Shown here one piece after another: positions 1-6,773 of a stretch of 17,520 nucleotides of DNA; the first letter of the stretch is position 1, and each line of letters opens with the position of its first letter. Under the pieces are notes generated by a model. That model did not search any database. It was not told the DNA's origin and was given only the letters and a program-made list of their open reading frames with translations. This stretch comes from an uncultured Ruminococcus sp. GTDB taxonomy: Bacteria; Bacillota; Clostridia; Oscillospirales; Acutalibacteraceae. Where the stretch lies: positions 1 to 17,520 of the forward strand of contig CAMKNF010000022.1 of NCBI GenBank assembly GCA_946414115.1, in the 5' to 3' direction. Made by a program: the position numbers and the translations under genes.

Positions 1-45
1 GATACTTGATGGTGACTGGAGTTCAGACGTGTGCTCTTCCGATCT
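1..45. other. Illumina adapter/index remnant, not genomic
   Basis: Bases 12-45 match, from memory, the 34-base Illumina index-read/multiplexing PCR primer 2 sequence, beginning GTGACTGGAG and ending GCTCTTCCGATCT. The bases before it fit the rest of such an adapter: GAT (end of the P7 part, CGAGAT) and then an 8-base stretch, ACTTGATG, in the index position. Genomic sequence starts at about base 46. The open frame read across the junction begins with the adapter-coded residues C-S-S-D-L, a familiar contamination signature. The contig end is therefore a library artefact. Confidence 0.97.
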
Positions 46-316
46 GCCTATGGTGCTTTTGCGTCCTGTTTCGGGAAGCGGTTCAACTGCACTTCTGACT
101 TCACTTTACGAACAGTGCGGTCCCGACAGCTTTGCAGGCAGAGTTGCCTCAGTTCTTGCAGGCTCAAGCGAAACCACGTTCTACGCAATTGCAATGTACT
201 TCGGTTGCATTAAGGTTAAGAAAATCCGCCACACGCTTTTTGCCGCAATAATCGCAGACATTACGGCGGCGGTTATGAGCGTTCTTACGGTAAGGATTTA
301 CTTCGGAATGAGCTGA
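46..316 (+). CDS. spmB: Spore maturation protein B, 3' fragment
   Basis: This is the C-terminal ~90 residues of SpmB, a membrane protein of the nucleoside-recognition (Gate) domain family. SpmA and SpmB are needed for spore core dehydration and heat resistance in Bacillus. The fragment reads PVSGSGSTALLTSLYEQCGP, then GRVASVLAGSSETTFYAIAM and YFGCIKVKKIRHTLFAAIIA, ending in a hydrophobic helix. The GPDSF, GS(S/T)(E/D)TTFY and YFG-KK-R patterns are typical of SpmB. The 5' part, including the start and any upstream spmA, is lost at the adapter junction. Any annotation starting at base 29 (GTG) would include adapter-coded residues. The stop is TGA at 314-316. Confidence 0.85.
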
Positions 317-511
317 TAAAGTAAAAAATTGAAATAAGTTCTTGAAATTTGCTAAAATTTTCAATTGACAGACTTTTTATACAATTTGTAAACACACTTT
401 GATAATAATTTAACAATCCTTTCGTTGTGGAAAACCTCAAATTTACGTATTTTTATAATAGAACTGTAAAATTCTTGTAAATTTCAATGCTCTCTCCACG
501 CCTTATTAACA

Positions 512-545
512 CTTTCAACATAGTTTTCAACATTTTTGTTGAAAG
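512..545. repeat. Alternative hairpins from TTTCAACA repeats
   Basis: TTTCAACA occurs at 513-520 and again at 525-532, and its reverse complement TGTTGAAA lies at 537-544. The near copy can form an 8-bp stem with a TTTT loop. The far copy, extended to CTTTCAACA (512-520), matches 537-545 over 9 bp. The two pairings are mutually exclusive, which could be an RNA switch or a set of operator half-sites. Confidence 0.55.
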
Positions 546-576
546 AAAAGAAATATACCATTTGTATATTTCTTTT
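546..576. repeat. 13-bp perfect inverted repeat upstream of the DUF6512 gene
   Basis: AAAAGAAATATAC (546-558) and GTATATTTCTTTT (564-576) are exact reverse complements separated by a 5-base loop. The stem is AT-rich and ends in a T run, so it could be a weak terminator, a leader hairpin or a regulator-binding dyad. It lies 70 bases upstream of the chosen start of the next gene. Confidence 0.7.
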
Positions 577-645
577 TCCGATTTTACCGAACAACTCATT
601 AATTGCAGTTATTCATTCTATCATATATTAAAATCGAGGTGCATT

Positions 646-1227
646 ATGCAAAAAACACTAATGAAGCTTGAAATAAGCGGTATATTCTTTATACTCATTA
701 TGTCGGTATTTATGCAGAATCTCTATTCAATCAGCGACAGAGGGCTTATCGGCGTACTGTTCGGCTCGGTAAACGACAGCGTCTGGGAAACTGCAAAAAC
801 TCTGCTTTTTCCCTATGTAATGTGGGGAATGATTGAACTGCTTTGTTTCCGTTCGCCATTCAGAAAATTTGTTGCCTCAAAGGTAATTTCACTTTATTAT
901 CTCGGAATTTCCTACATTATTCTCAATCTTATTTTTTCTCTGTTCGGCTATGAAAACGATTTTCTTATCAATTTCACTTCGGCAATTTTCTGTATAAGCA
1001 CGTCGCTGTTTCTGTCTTACAAGCTGATTTTTTCAAAATTTGAGCTTGAAAACCTTTTTCTTCCTGCGTTTTTTATGCTGATGCTGTTTCTGGCATTTTA
1101 TTTCAGTCTTACACCGTTTCCGCCGAAAATGTATATTTTTAAGGACAGAGCAACCTCGCTTTACGGAATAATCCCCAAAAACATAGACGCAGGCGCAATT
1201 GTGCTTGACGCTATGTATTATGTTTAG
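646..1227 (+). CDS. DUF6512-like integral membrane protein
   Basis: This is a 193-residue, very hydrophobic protein with about five or six membrane segments. Near the N-terminus it has the motif SVNDSVWE (residues 41-48), and near the C-terminus LTPFPPKMYIFKDRATSLYG. Both patterns match my memory of the uncharacterised DUF6512 family, whose members have VNESVWEH and PPH...F-D--TG-YG; this copy has T instead of H after the Glu. No biochemical function is known to me. The start at 646 is chosen because GAGGTG (636-641) lies five bases upstream and the protein then begins at the family-like N-terminus. The in-frame ATG at 487 would add 53 unsupported residues. It appears to be a single-gene unit with a repeat-rich leader. 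Confidence 0.75.
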   Translation: MQKTLMKLEISGIFFILIMSVFMQNLYSISDRGLIGVLFGSVNDSVWETAKTLLFPYVMWGMIELLCFRSPFRKFVASKVISLYYLGISYIILNLIFSLFGYENDFLINFTSAIFCISTSLFLSYKLIFSKFELENLFLPAFFMLMLFLAFYFSLTPFPPKMYIFKDRATSLYGIIPKNIDAGAIVLDAMYYV

Positions 1228-1268
1228 ACATTATTTTTCGGATAAGTATATATTATTTTTAAATTTTA

Positions 1269-1277
1269 TGTTATAAT
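1269..1277 (+). promoter_or_regulatory. Extended -10 promoter for rlmB
   Basis: TGT-TATAAT (TATAAT at 1272-1277 with an upstream TG) is an extended -10 box. It would start transcription near 1284, some 25 bases before the rlmB start. The -35 region is weak, which is usual for extended -10 promoters. Confidence 0.6.
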
Positions 1278-1308
1278 AGTAAAATAAAAATTTTCGTTGA
1301 GGTATGAA

Positions 1309-2058
1309 ATGACTGAAAAAAACAATGAAGTTAAATCCGACGTTATTTCGGGTAGAAATCCCGTAAGCGAGGCTGTCAGAAGTAACAGACCGATTGATAA
1401 AATACTTGTCGCAAGGGGCGAAAAAAGCGGTGCGGTTGTGGGGATTCTTGCAAAGGCAAAGCAAAAGCAAATCCCGATAAAAGAGGTTGACCGCACAAAG
1501 CTCGACTATATAACCGGCAACACCAATCATCAGGGAATTATAGCATTCGCCGCTGTCAAAGAATATTCAACCGTTGAAGAAATTTTTGAATACGCCGAAA
1601 GCCTTAATGAAGCTCCGTTCATCGTTGTGCTTGATGAGGTTGAGGATCCGCACAACCTCGGCGCAATAATCCGTACCGCCGAATGTGCAGGAGTTCACGG
1701 CGTAATCGTTCCCAAGCGCCGCAGTGCAAGCCTCAACTACACCGTAGGCAAGGCATCCGCAGGTGCAGTTGAATATATGCGTGTTGCAAGGGTGACAAAT
1801 ATTGCAAGTCTGCTTGACGAGCTTAAAGAGCGAGGCGTATGGGTTTACGGTGCAGATATGGATGGTACCGACTACAGAAAATGCGACTTTTCGGGTGCGT
1901 GTGCAATTGTAATCGGCAACGAGGGCAAGGGAATTTCACGCCTTGTAAGGGAAAAGTGCGATTTGATTGTTTCTCTCCCTATGAAAGGCAAAATCAATTC
2001 GCTTAATGCGTCGGTTGCCGCAGGAATACTTATGTACAGAGCAATGGACAACAGATAA
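1309..2058 (+). CDS. rlmB: 23S rRNA (guanosine-2'-O)-methyltransferase, SpoU/TrmH family
   Basis: This 249-residue SPOUT methyltransferase uses S-adenosylmethionine to methylate the ribose of a guanosine in 23S rRNA (G2251 in E. coli). Residues 11-80 form the L30e-like RNA-binding domain (ISGRNPVSEAVRSN). The SpoU domain follows, with motif 1 around LDEVEDPHNLGAIIRTAECA (N116, R122), motif 2 VIGNEGKGIS (201-210) and motif 3 INSLNASVAAGI (229-240), the trefoil-knot SAM site. Length is normal for RlmB. The ATG at 1309 has TTGAGG ending six bases upstream; the TTG at 1297 overlaps that ribosome binding site and is rejected. A TrmH-like tRNA specificity is less likely because of the N-terminal domain. 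The next gene follows after 58 bases without a terminator, so the two are probably co-transcribed. Confidence 0.92.
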   Translation: MTEKNNEVKSDVISGRNPVSEAVRSNRPIDKILVARGEKSGAVVGILAKAKQKQIPIKEVDRTKLDYITGNTNHQGIIAFAAVKEYSTVEEIFEYAESLNEAPFIVVLDEVEDPHNLGAIIRTAECAGVHGVIVPKRRSASLNYTVGKASAGAVEYMRVARVTNIASLLDELKERGVWVYGADMDGTDYRKCDFSGACAIVIGNEGKGISRLVREKCDLIVSLPMKGKINSLNASVAAGILMYRAMDNR

Positions 2059-2116
2059 ATTTACGGACAAGCAGTAAGCAAAAGTTTTACACCTGAAAAA
2101 GGAAGGAGTGTTATTC

Positions 2117-4762
2117 TTGTCAGGACAGGATAAACAGCAGGATCTGCTCAGAGAGCTTGAAATAGAAAGCATACTTGAAGAAACTCACTATCTTGCAGAC
2201 CAGGAAAAAATGGAACAAACTGCGCAGAAATACCGTGCAAAGCCGAAAATGGACGAGATTTTCAGCAATGCAGATAAAAAGCCGAGGCTGAAAAATAAAA
2301 ATCCGCTTGATGAAGTTGATACGACAAACACCATTGTCGGCGAAAAAACAGCCGCAACAATGCAGGCTTCGCTTATGATGGACGGCAGTAATGAGGATGT
2401 TAAAACTCCAGAGGAAGCTCAAGCAGAGGCTGAAAAGAAAGCCGAAGAGGCGAGAAAAAAGGCTGAACAGGAAGCAAAGGAAGCCGCTGCAAAAGCCGAA
2501 GCCGAGGAAAACAAAATAGTAACCCTCACCCCCGAATACGATGAAAACACAAGCTTTTCGGGCGAGGTACTCGGCGAGGTTGACCAGTTCAAGGATGACA
2601 CGCACATCGAAAGCATAAATTCAATTGACATTGAGCTTGAGGACGAGGAAGCAGAAAAGCAGGAAAATGACGAACAAGGCAAGTACGAACAGCTTTTCGG
2701 AATAAAAAACGACAGCGGTACAAAGCCGCCTAAAAAGGTTGTTGCAAAAGTTCCCGTCTACCGTCCCGATGAGCCGAGAGAAATTCTCAACGTCAAGGCA
2801 GGACGTTTTTCCGAGGTTGTTGAAAACGAATACGAGGAATATATACGCTCAAAAAATCCTTCGGTAATCGCTCACGTTATCCGTCCCGAGCCTAAAATTG
2901 AAGAAGAGGACGAGCAAGAGGAAAACGAGGACACTCGTTCACCGCAGGAGAAAATTCTGTCGGCAGTAGTCGGCTTTTTCTCAAAAGACGAGTCAGACGA
3001 TGACGACACGCCTAAAGAAAAAGCAAAGCCTGTTGAGGATTACACCGGTGAAGATGATGAAAAGAGTATTCTCTACGAGCTTAATCTTAACATCAAAAAG
3101 CTGTGTGTACGCAGTCTGATTTCGGGCATTATAGCCACACTTTCGGTTATACTTACCGTTGTTACAAGATTGTTTCCGCAGGCAATATGCTCTGCAATTT
3201 CCTTTGCACCTGCCGCATACGCAATTTTAAATTTCCTCTTGGTAGGATTTTCACTCTTTATCAACCGTGTTGCAATGCTCAGCGGACTTACTCCGCTTAT
3301 TAAATTCAAGGGAAATTCCGATACCGCTGTTGCCGTAGGAGGAGTGGCGGCAATTATACAGACTGTCGTTTCGTTCTTCTGCATCGGCGATATGAACGCC
3401 TTTAACATAAACTACTACTGCGTAATTGTTCTGCTTGCTTTCTTTGCAAATAATTTCGGAAAGCTGCTTATGGTACTGCGTGTAAAGGATAATTTCAGGT
3501 TCATCACCTCAAAAGGTCAAAAATACGCCGCAAAAATCTACAATAACGAATCCGTTGCAAATCAGATGCTCAGCGGAACTGCCTCGGAAAAGACGCTTAT
3601 CGCTTATCAGCACAAGACAAAATTCCCTTCAAACTTTCTTAAAATTTCCTACGCTCCCGACCCGAGCGAGGATTTGGCGTCAAAGCTTGCGCCGATTACT
3701 ACTATTACCGCAATAATTGTTACTTTGATTTACGGTATTGTTAAGGTTTCGTTTGCCGACGCTATCAACGCTTTTGCGCTTATGACTGCTGTTGCAATCC
3801 CTGTTTCAACGTTGCTTGCTGTTAATTTTCCCGTCAGAAAGCTCTGCAAAAAACTCCTGTCGTTCGGAGGAATGCTGTCGGGTTATCCGTCAATCAAGCA
3901 ATTCTGCGACAGCACCGCAATTATGATTGATGCAAATGAGCTTTTCCCTGCCGACTCAATTGAGCTTGAGGGAATCAAAACCTACGAGGACTACAACGTT
4001 GACGAGTCGCTTCTCTGCGGAATCGCAATTTTAAAAGAGGCGCAAAACCCGATTGCAAACGCATTTGACTCGGTTGTTGCGGAAACAAACGAAACTCTGC
4101 CCGAGGTTGAAAGCGTGCTTTACGAGGACGAAATGGGACTTGTCGGCTGGATTAACAGCGAAAGAATCCTTGTCGGCTCTCGCAAGCTTATGGAAAAATA
4201 CAGCGTTGAAACGCCACGCATTGAATACGAGGAAAAGTACACCTCAAAGGGCAGACAGGTAACATACCTCTCACGTGCCGGCAGGCTTGTTGCTATGTTT
4301 GTAACAAGGTATCACGCTGACTCCGAGCTTAAATCCGAGCTTCAGCGTGCCGAAACAAACGGAATAAGCTTTCTTATCAGGACAACCGACTACAACATCA
4401 CAAATGACCTTATTGCAGAGCTTTACAACCTGTTCTACCGCAGTATAAAGGTTCTTCCGACAGGACTGGGCAACGTGCTTAAAGAGGCACAGGGTACTGT
4501 CGAGGACAGCTCAAGGTCATATCTCATTACAGGCGGCAAGGTTTCATCTCTTGCTCGTGCAGTATCGGGAAGCGTTAAAATTAAGCACAATATATCCCTT
4601 GCAATAATAATTCAGCTTATTGCAGTTATTATCGGCATTCTGCTTGCGTCAACGCTTTCACTTTATGCAGGAGTGGGAGTAATGGGTTCGCTTGAAGTGC
4701 TGATTTACGCACTGTTCTGGGGAATTGCCGCAATCGTAGCCCCGGCAATTCAAAAACCGTAG
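2117..4762 (+). CDS. Degenerate P1B-type ATPase-like membrane protein with acidic N-terminal extension
   Basis: This 881-residue protein has no name known to me. Residues 1-330 are hydrophilic and strongly acidic, with an Ala/Glu/Lys coiled-coil-like stretch at about 99-134. Residues 330-881 follow P1B-ATPase architecture: two extra N-terminal helices, a helix pair, an actuator-like loop, a helix pair with a proline in the CPC position (AIPVS, P562), a cytoplasmic domain, and two C-terminal helices, eight in all. The phosphorylation loop reads IMIDANELF (D605) instead of FDKTGTLT. An N-domain-like segment EMGLVGWINSERILVGSRKL (672-691) is recognisable. TGD is replaced by RTTD (755-758), and GDGxND is absent. 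Ion pumping is therefore unlikely; a scaffold or regulatory role is inference. The TTG start (2117) sits eight bases after AGGAG (2104-2108); the GTG at 2108 overlaps that site. It probably shares rlmB's transcript. Confidence 0.7.
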   Translation: MSGQDKQQDLLRELEIESILEETHYLADQEKMEQTAQKYRAKPKMDEIFSNADKKPRLKNKNPLDEVDTTNTIVGEKTAATMQASLMMDGSNEDVKTPEEAQAEAEKKAEEARKKAEQEAKEAAAKAEAEENKIVTLTPEYDENTSFSGEVLGEVDQFKDDTHIESINSIDIELEDEEAEKQENDEQGKYEQLFGIKNDSGTKPPKKVVAKVPVYRPDEPREILNVKAGRFSEVVENEYEEYIRSKNPSVIAHVIRPEPKIEEEDEQEENEDTRSPQEKILSAVVGFFSKDESDDDDTPKEKAKPVEDYTGEDDEKSILYELNLNIKKLCVRSLISGIIATLSVILTVVTRLFPQAICSAISFAPAAYAILNFLLVGFSLFINRVAMLSGLTPLIKFKGNSDTAVAVGGVAAIIQTVVSFFCIGDMNAFNINYYCVIVLLAFFANNFGKLLMVLRVKDNFRFITSKGQKYAAKIYNNESVANQMLSGTASEKTLIAYQHKTKFPSNFLKISYAPDPSEDLASKLAPITTITAIIVTLIYGIVKVSFADAINAFALMTAVAIPVSTLLAVNFPVRKLCKKLLSFGGMLSGYPSIKQFCDSTAIMIDANELFPADSIELEGIKTYEDYNVDESLLCGIAILKEAQNPIANAFDSVVAETNETLPEVESVLYEDEMGLVGWINSERILVGSRKLMEKYSVETPRIEYEEKYTSKGRQVTYLSRAGRLVAMFVTRYHADSELKSELQRAETNGISFLIRTTDYNITNDLIAELYNLFYRSIKVLPTGLGNVLKEAQGTVEDSSRSYLITGGKVSSLARAVSGSVKIKHNISLAIIIQLIAVIIGILLASTLSLYAGVGVMGSLEVLIYALFWGIAAIVAPAIQKP

Positions 4763-4856
4763 GCCGAGTGCCTCGGCAGGCAAATCGAGTGGATAGGTTT
4801 GTTTAAATCAAACCATTGTTGCCCGAATTTAAACTTGATATATCGGTAACATTTTG
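4763..4856 (+). repeat. Dispersed palindromic repeat, copy 1
   Basis: Immediately after the TAG stop at 4760-4762 lies GCCGAG-TGC-CTCGGC (4763-4777), a 6-bp stem with a 3-base loop, followed by GGCAAATCGAG (to 4789). The same 27 bases occur in reverse complement at 6747-6773 with one difference. A second block, 4816-4856 (GCCCGA...TTGATATA...), matches 6679-6719 at about 30 of 41 positions. The copies thus form an element of about 95 bases. No T run follows the hairpin, so it is not a standard intrinsic terminator. Confidence 0.75.
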
Positions 4857-4906
4857 GGATGTGTAGGAATCAATCCACTTCACAAACATTTCCTATACAG
4901 TCGTAG

Positions 4907-4926
4907 GGACACGGCGTGCCGTGTCC
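4907..4926. repeat. REP-like 20-base palindrome
   Basis: GGACACGGC (4907-4915) and GCCGTGTCC (4918-4926) are exact inverted repeats separated by GT. Both flanks carry GTAG (4903-4906 and 4927-4930). GTAGGG-palindrome-CCGTAG units of this style are common extragenic repeats in gut Clostridia, from memory. It lies about 55 bases upstream of rpe and is not followed by a T run. Confidence 0.65.
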
Positions 4927-4981
4927 GTAGTTCTTATCAAACGTAATCATTATTGTACCGCACAATGAAAGGATGTTTAAA

Positions 4982-5626
4982 ATGAAAATTGCACCGTCAC
5001 TTCTATCGTGTGACTTTTCAAAAATGGGTGAAGAAATCGTAAGAATGGACAATGCCGGCGCAGACTGGATGCACCTTGACGTTATGGACGGTCACTTTGT
5101 TCCAAACATAACCTTCGGCGCACCCGTAATAAAGACTGTAAGAAAATACACCGACAAGCCTTTTGACGTTCATCTTATGATTAGTGATCCGCTGAAATAT
5201 GCCGATGATTTTGCAGACGCAGGGGCAGACATCATCACATTTCACGTTGAATGTGATTCCGACATTGACAAGACGATTAACAAAATCAGGAGCCGTGGTG
5301 TTAAACCCGGTCTTGTAATCAAGCCGAACACTCCGGCAAGCGCAGTTTTCCCCTACCTTGACAAAATCGACCTCGTGCTTGTTATGACGGTTGAACCGGG
5401 TTTCGGCGGTCAGAGCTTTATGGCTGATATGCTCCCGAAGGTAAAAGAAATCAAAGACGAATGCAACCGACGTGGTATTGAAATGCTGATTGAGGCTGAC
5501 GGCGGAATCGGAGAAGCAACAATTGAGCAGGCGGCAAACGCCGGAATTGACGTTTGCGTTGCGGGAACGGCTGTTTTCAAAGCCGAGAACGCCAAAGAAG
5601 CAATCGCAAAATTGCAGTCATATTAA
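4982..5626 (+). CDS. rpe: Ribulose-phosphate 3-epimerase
   Basis: This 214-residue cytoplasmic TIM-barrel enzyme interconverts D-ribulose 5-phosphate and D-xylulose 5-phosphate in the pentose phosphate pathway. Family motifs and metal/catalytic positions are present: APSLLSCDF (S8), MHLDVMDGHFVPN (H31, D33), VHLMI (H64), VMTVEPGFGGQSF (134-146), and EADGGI (D173). The second acidic catalytic residue is kept, although this segment usually reads VDGGI. Length is typical. The ATG at 4982 is preferred over the one at 4973 because AAAGGA (4968-4973) lies eight bases before it and overlaps the earlier ATG. The gene stands alone, with a repeat-rich region upstream and a shared terminator downstream. 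I could not identify a promoter with confidence. Confidence 0.95.
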   Translation: MKIAPSLLSCDFSKMGEEIVRMDNAGADWMHLDVMDGHFVPNITFGAPVIKTVRKYTDKPFDVHLMISDPLKYADDFADAGADIITFHVECDSDIDKTINKIRSRGVKPGLVIKPNTPASAVFPYLDKIDLVLVMTVEPGFGGQSFMADMLPKVKEIKDECNRRGIEMLIEADGGIGEATIEQAANAGIDVCVAGTAVFKAENAKEAIAKLQSY

Positions 5627-5646
5627 AATATATTACATAAAATTAA

Positions 5647-5684
5647 AAGCCGAAAAGGAGTTTTACATTCCTTTTCGGCTTAAA
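5647..5684. terminator. Bidirectional terminator between rpe and metA
   Basis: AAGCCGAAAAGGA (5647-5659) and TCCTTTTCGGCTT (5669-5681) form a perfect 13-bp stem with a 9-base loop. AT-rich sequence follows on both sides (TTAAATTATTT on +, TTTTAATTTTA on -). It lies between the convergent rpe and metA genes and probably ends both transcripts. Confidence 0.85.
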
Positions 5685-5705
5685 TTATTTATATTTATAC
5701 AAGCT

Positions 5706-6638
5706 TTAATGCGGATATTTTTCAATAAGCTCACGCAAATCGTACGGTGTAGCCTGATATACAAAGTAGTTGAGCCAGTTTGTATAAAGCAGTGTTGCGT
5801 TGCTCCTCCACACCATAGGCGGAGTTTTTGACGCGTCGTCATCGGGGAAATAATTATACGGAAGCTGCGGATTAATTCCCTTGTTCTTGTCACGGAAATA
5901 CTCGTTTGCAAGCGTTTCCCTGTCGTACTCTGCGTGACCGGTAACAAAAACCTGTCTGCCTGTTCTACTGCACACAACGGCAACTCCTGCCTTGTCGGAA
6001 ACCGACAGAATTTCAAGCTCGTAATGCTTTTTAATTTCCTCCTCGTCAACGCCCGTATAGCGTGAATGAGGAATACAGAAAGTATCGTCAAAGCCGCGCA
6101 TAAGCGGATGATGTGGATTGAGGATTTTATGCGAATAAATGCCGCTTAATTTTTCGGGAAGCTGATGTTTTTTTATTCCGTAATGGAAATATAATCCAGC
6201 CTGCGCACCCCAGCAGATGTGAAAGGTTGAGTAGACGTTATGCTTTGACCATTCCATAATCTCGCAAAGCTCGTCCCAGTAATCAACGTCCTCAAATTCA
6301 AGCTGTTCAACAGGTGCTCCGGTGATAATCATACCGTCAAAGCTCTCGTTTTTCACCTGCTGAAACGTCTTATAGAAGGTTGTCAAGTGATGAGGTGAGG
6401 TGTTCTTCGAGGTATGCGAAGCCATCTGCAAAAGCTCAATATCAACCTGAAGAGGGCTGTTGCCCAGAAGTCTTAAAAGCTGGGTTTCGGTTTCAATTTT
6501 TGTGGGCATAAGGTTTAAAATCAGAATTTTTAGAGGACGAATGTCCTGCCTTAATGCGACCTCGTTCGGCATAACAAAGATGTTTTCCGATTCAAGCACC
6601 TTGATAGCCGGAAGATTACTCTGAACCTTGATAGGCAT
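5706..6638 (-). CDS. metA: Homoserine O-acetyltransferase (MetA type)
   Basis: This 310-residue enzyme activates homoserine for methionine synthesis by O-acylation, using a ping-pong mechanism in a class-I glutamine-amidotransferase-like fold. The catalytic nucleophile is C142 in FHICWGAQAG, with H235 and E237 in VTGHAEYD. Residue 111 is Glu (GAPVEQLEF). In studied MetA proteins Glu at this position goes with acetyl-CoA use and Gly with succinyl-CoA use, so acetyltransferase activity is inferred despite the historical name homoserine O-succinyltransferase. The N-terminus MPIKVQSNLPAIKVLESENI is typical and full length. Ribosome binding site AGGTGGTGAG lies just upstream. The 134-base upstream gap carries repeat copy 2. 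I saw no SAM riboswitch. Confidence 0.93.
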   Translation of the reverse strand: MPIKVQSNLPAIKVLESENIFVMPNEVALRQDIRPLKILILNLMPTKIETETQLLRLLGNSPLQVDIELLQMASHTSKNTSPHHLTTFYKTFQQVKNESFDGMIITGAPVEQLEFEDVDYWDELCEIMEWSKHNVYSTFHICWGAQAGLYFHYGIKKHQLPEKLSGIYSHKILNPHHPLMRGFDDTFCIPHSRYTGVDEEEIKKHYELEILSVSDKAGVAVVCSRTGRQVFVTGHAEYDRETLANEYFRDKNKGINPQLPYNYFPDDDASKTPPMVWRSNATLLYTNWLNYFVYQATPYDLRELIEKYPH

Positions 6639-6678
6639 TTTCTCACCACCTTTTATGATTACATTTTACATATGAGGA

Positions 6679-6773
6679 CATAACGTAACCTTTATATCAA
6701 CTCAAAAGTCGGGCTACCATTATATTCTTACAAACTAACTTTTAGGCTCGATTTGCCCGCCGAGGCACTCGGC
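6679..6773 (-). repeat. Dispersed palindromic repeat, copy 2
   Basis: Read on the minus strand, this begins at the first base after the proS TAA stop (6774-6776). It has the same GCCGAG-TGC-CTCGGC hairpin and GGCAAATCGAG tail as the copy at 4763 (26 of 27 bases identical). A diverged second block lies at 6679-6719. The part between the blocks differs from copy 1 and includes a TATAAT on the minus strand (6719-6724). Confidence 0.75.
6719..6724 (-). promoter_or_regulatory. Possible -10 box for metA
   Basis: TATAAT on the minus strand lies about 80 bases upstream of the metA start. No good -35 box is visible 16-18 bases upstream, so the call is weak. It falls inside repeat copy 2. Confidence 0.3.

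Larger units (their letters stand above)
317..645. other. Gap between spmB and DUF6512 gene, AT-rich with inverted repeats
   Basis: I see no convincing gene in these 329 bases. The frame downstream can be extended up to an ATG at 487, but the residues before 646 do not resemble the family and that ATG has no ribosome binding site. The gap holds a perfect TTGACA at 365-370 with no matching -10 box at normal spacing, an isolated TATAAT at 454-459, and nested inverted repeats at 512-576. No GC-rich terminator follows spmB. Confidence 0.6.

Noticed and set aside
29..316. A complete 95-residue gene starting with GTG at base 29
   Set aside because: The first residues are coded by adapter sequence; the true gene is an spmB fragment without its start.
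365..393. A sigma-A promoter based on the perfect TTGACA at 365-370
   Set aside because: No reasonable -10 box occurs 16-18 bases downstream (GTAAAC, TGTAAA), so the -35 match alone is not enough.
4763..4777. A standard intrinsic terminator after the pseudo-ATPase gene
   Set aside because: The hairpin is short (6 bp) and not followed by a T run; its recurrence after proS points to a dispersed repeat instead.
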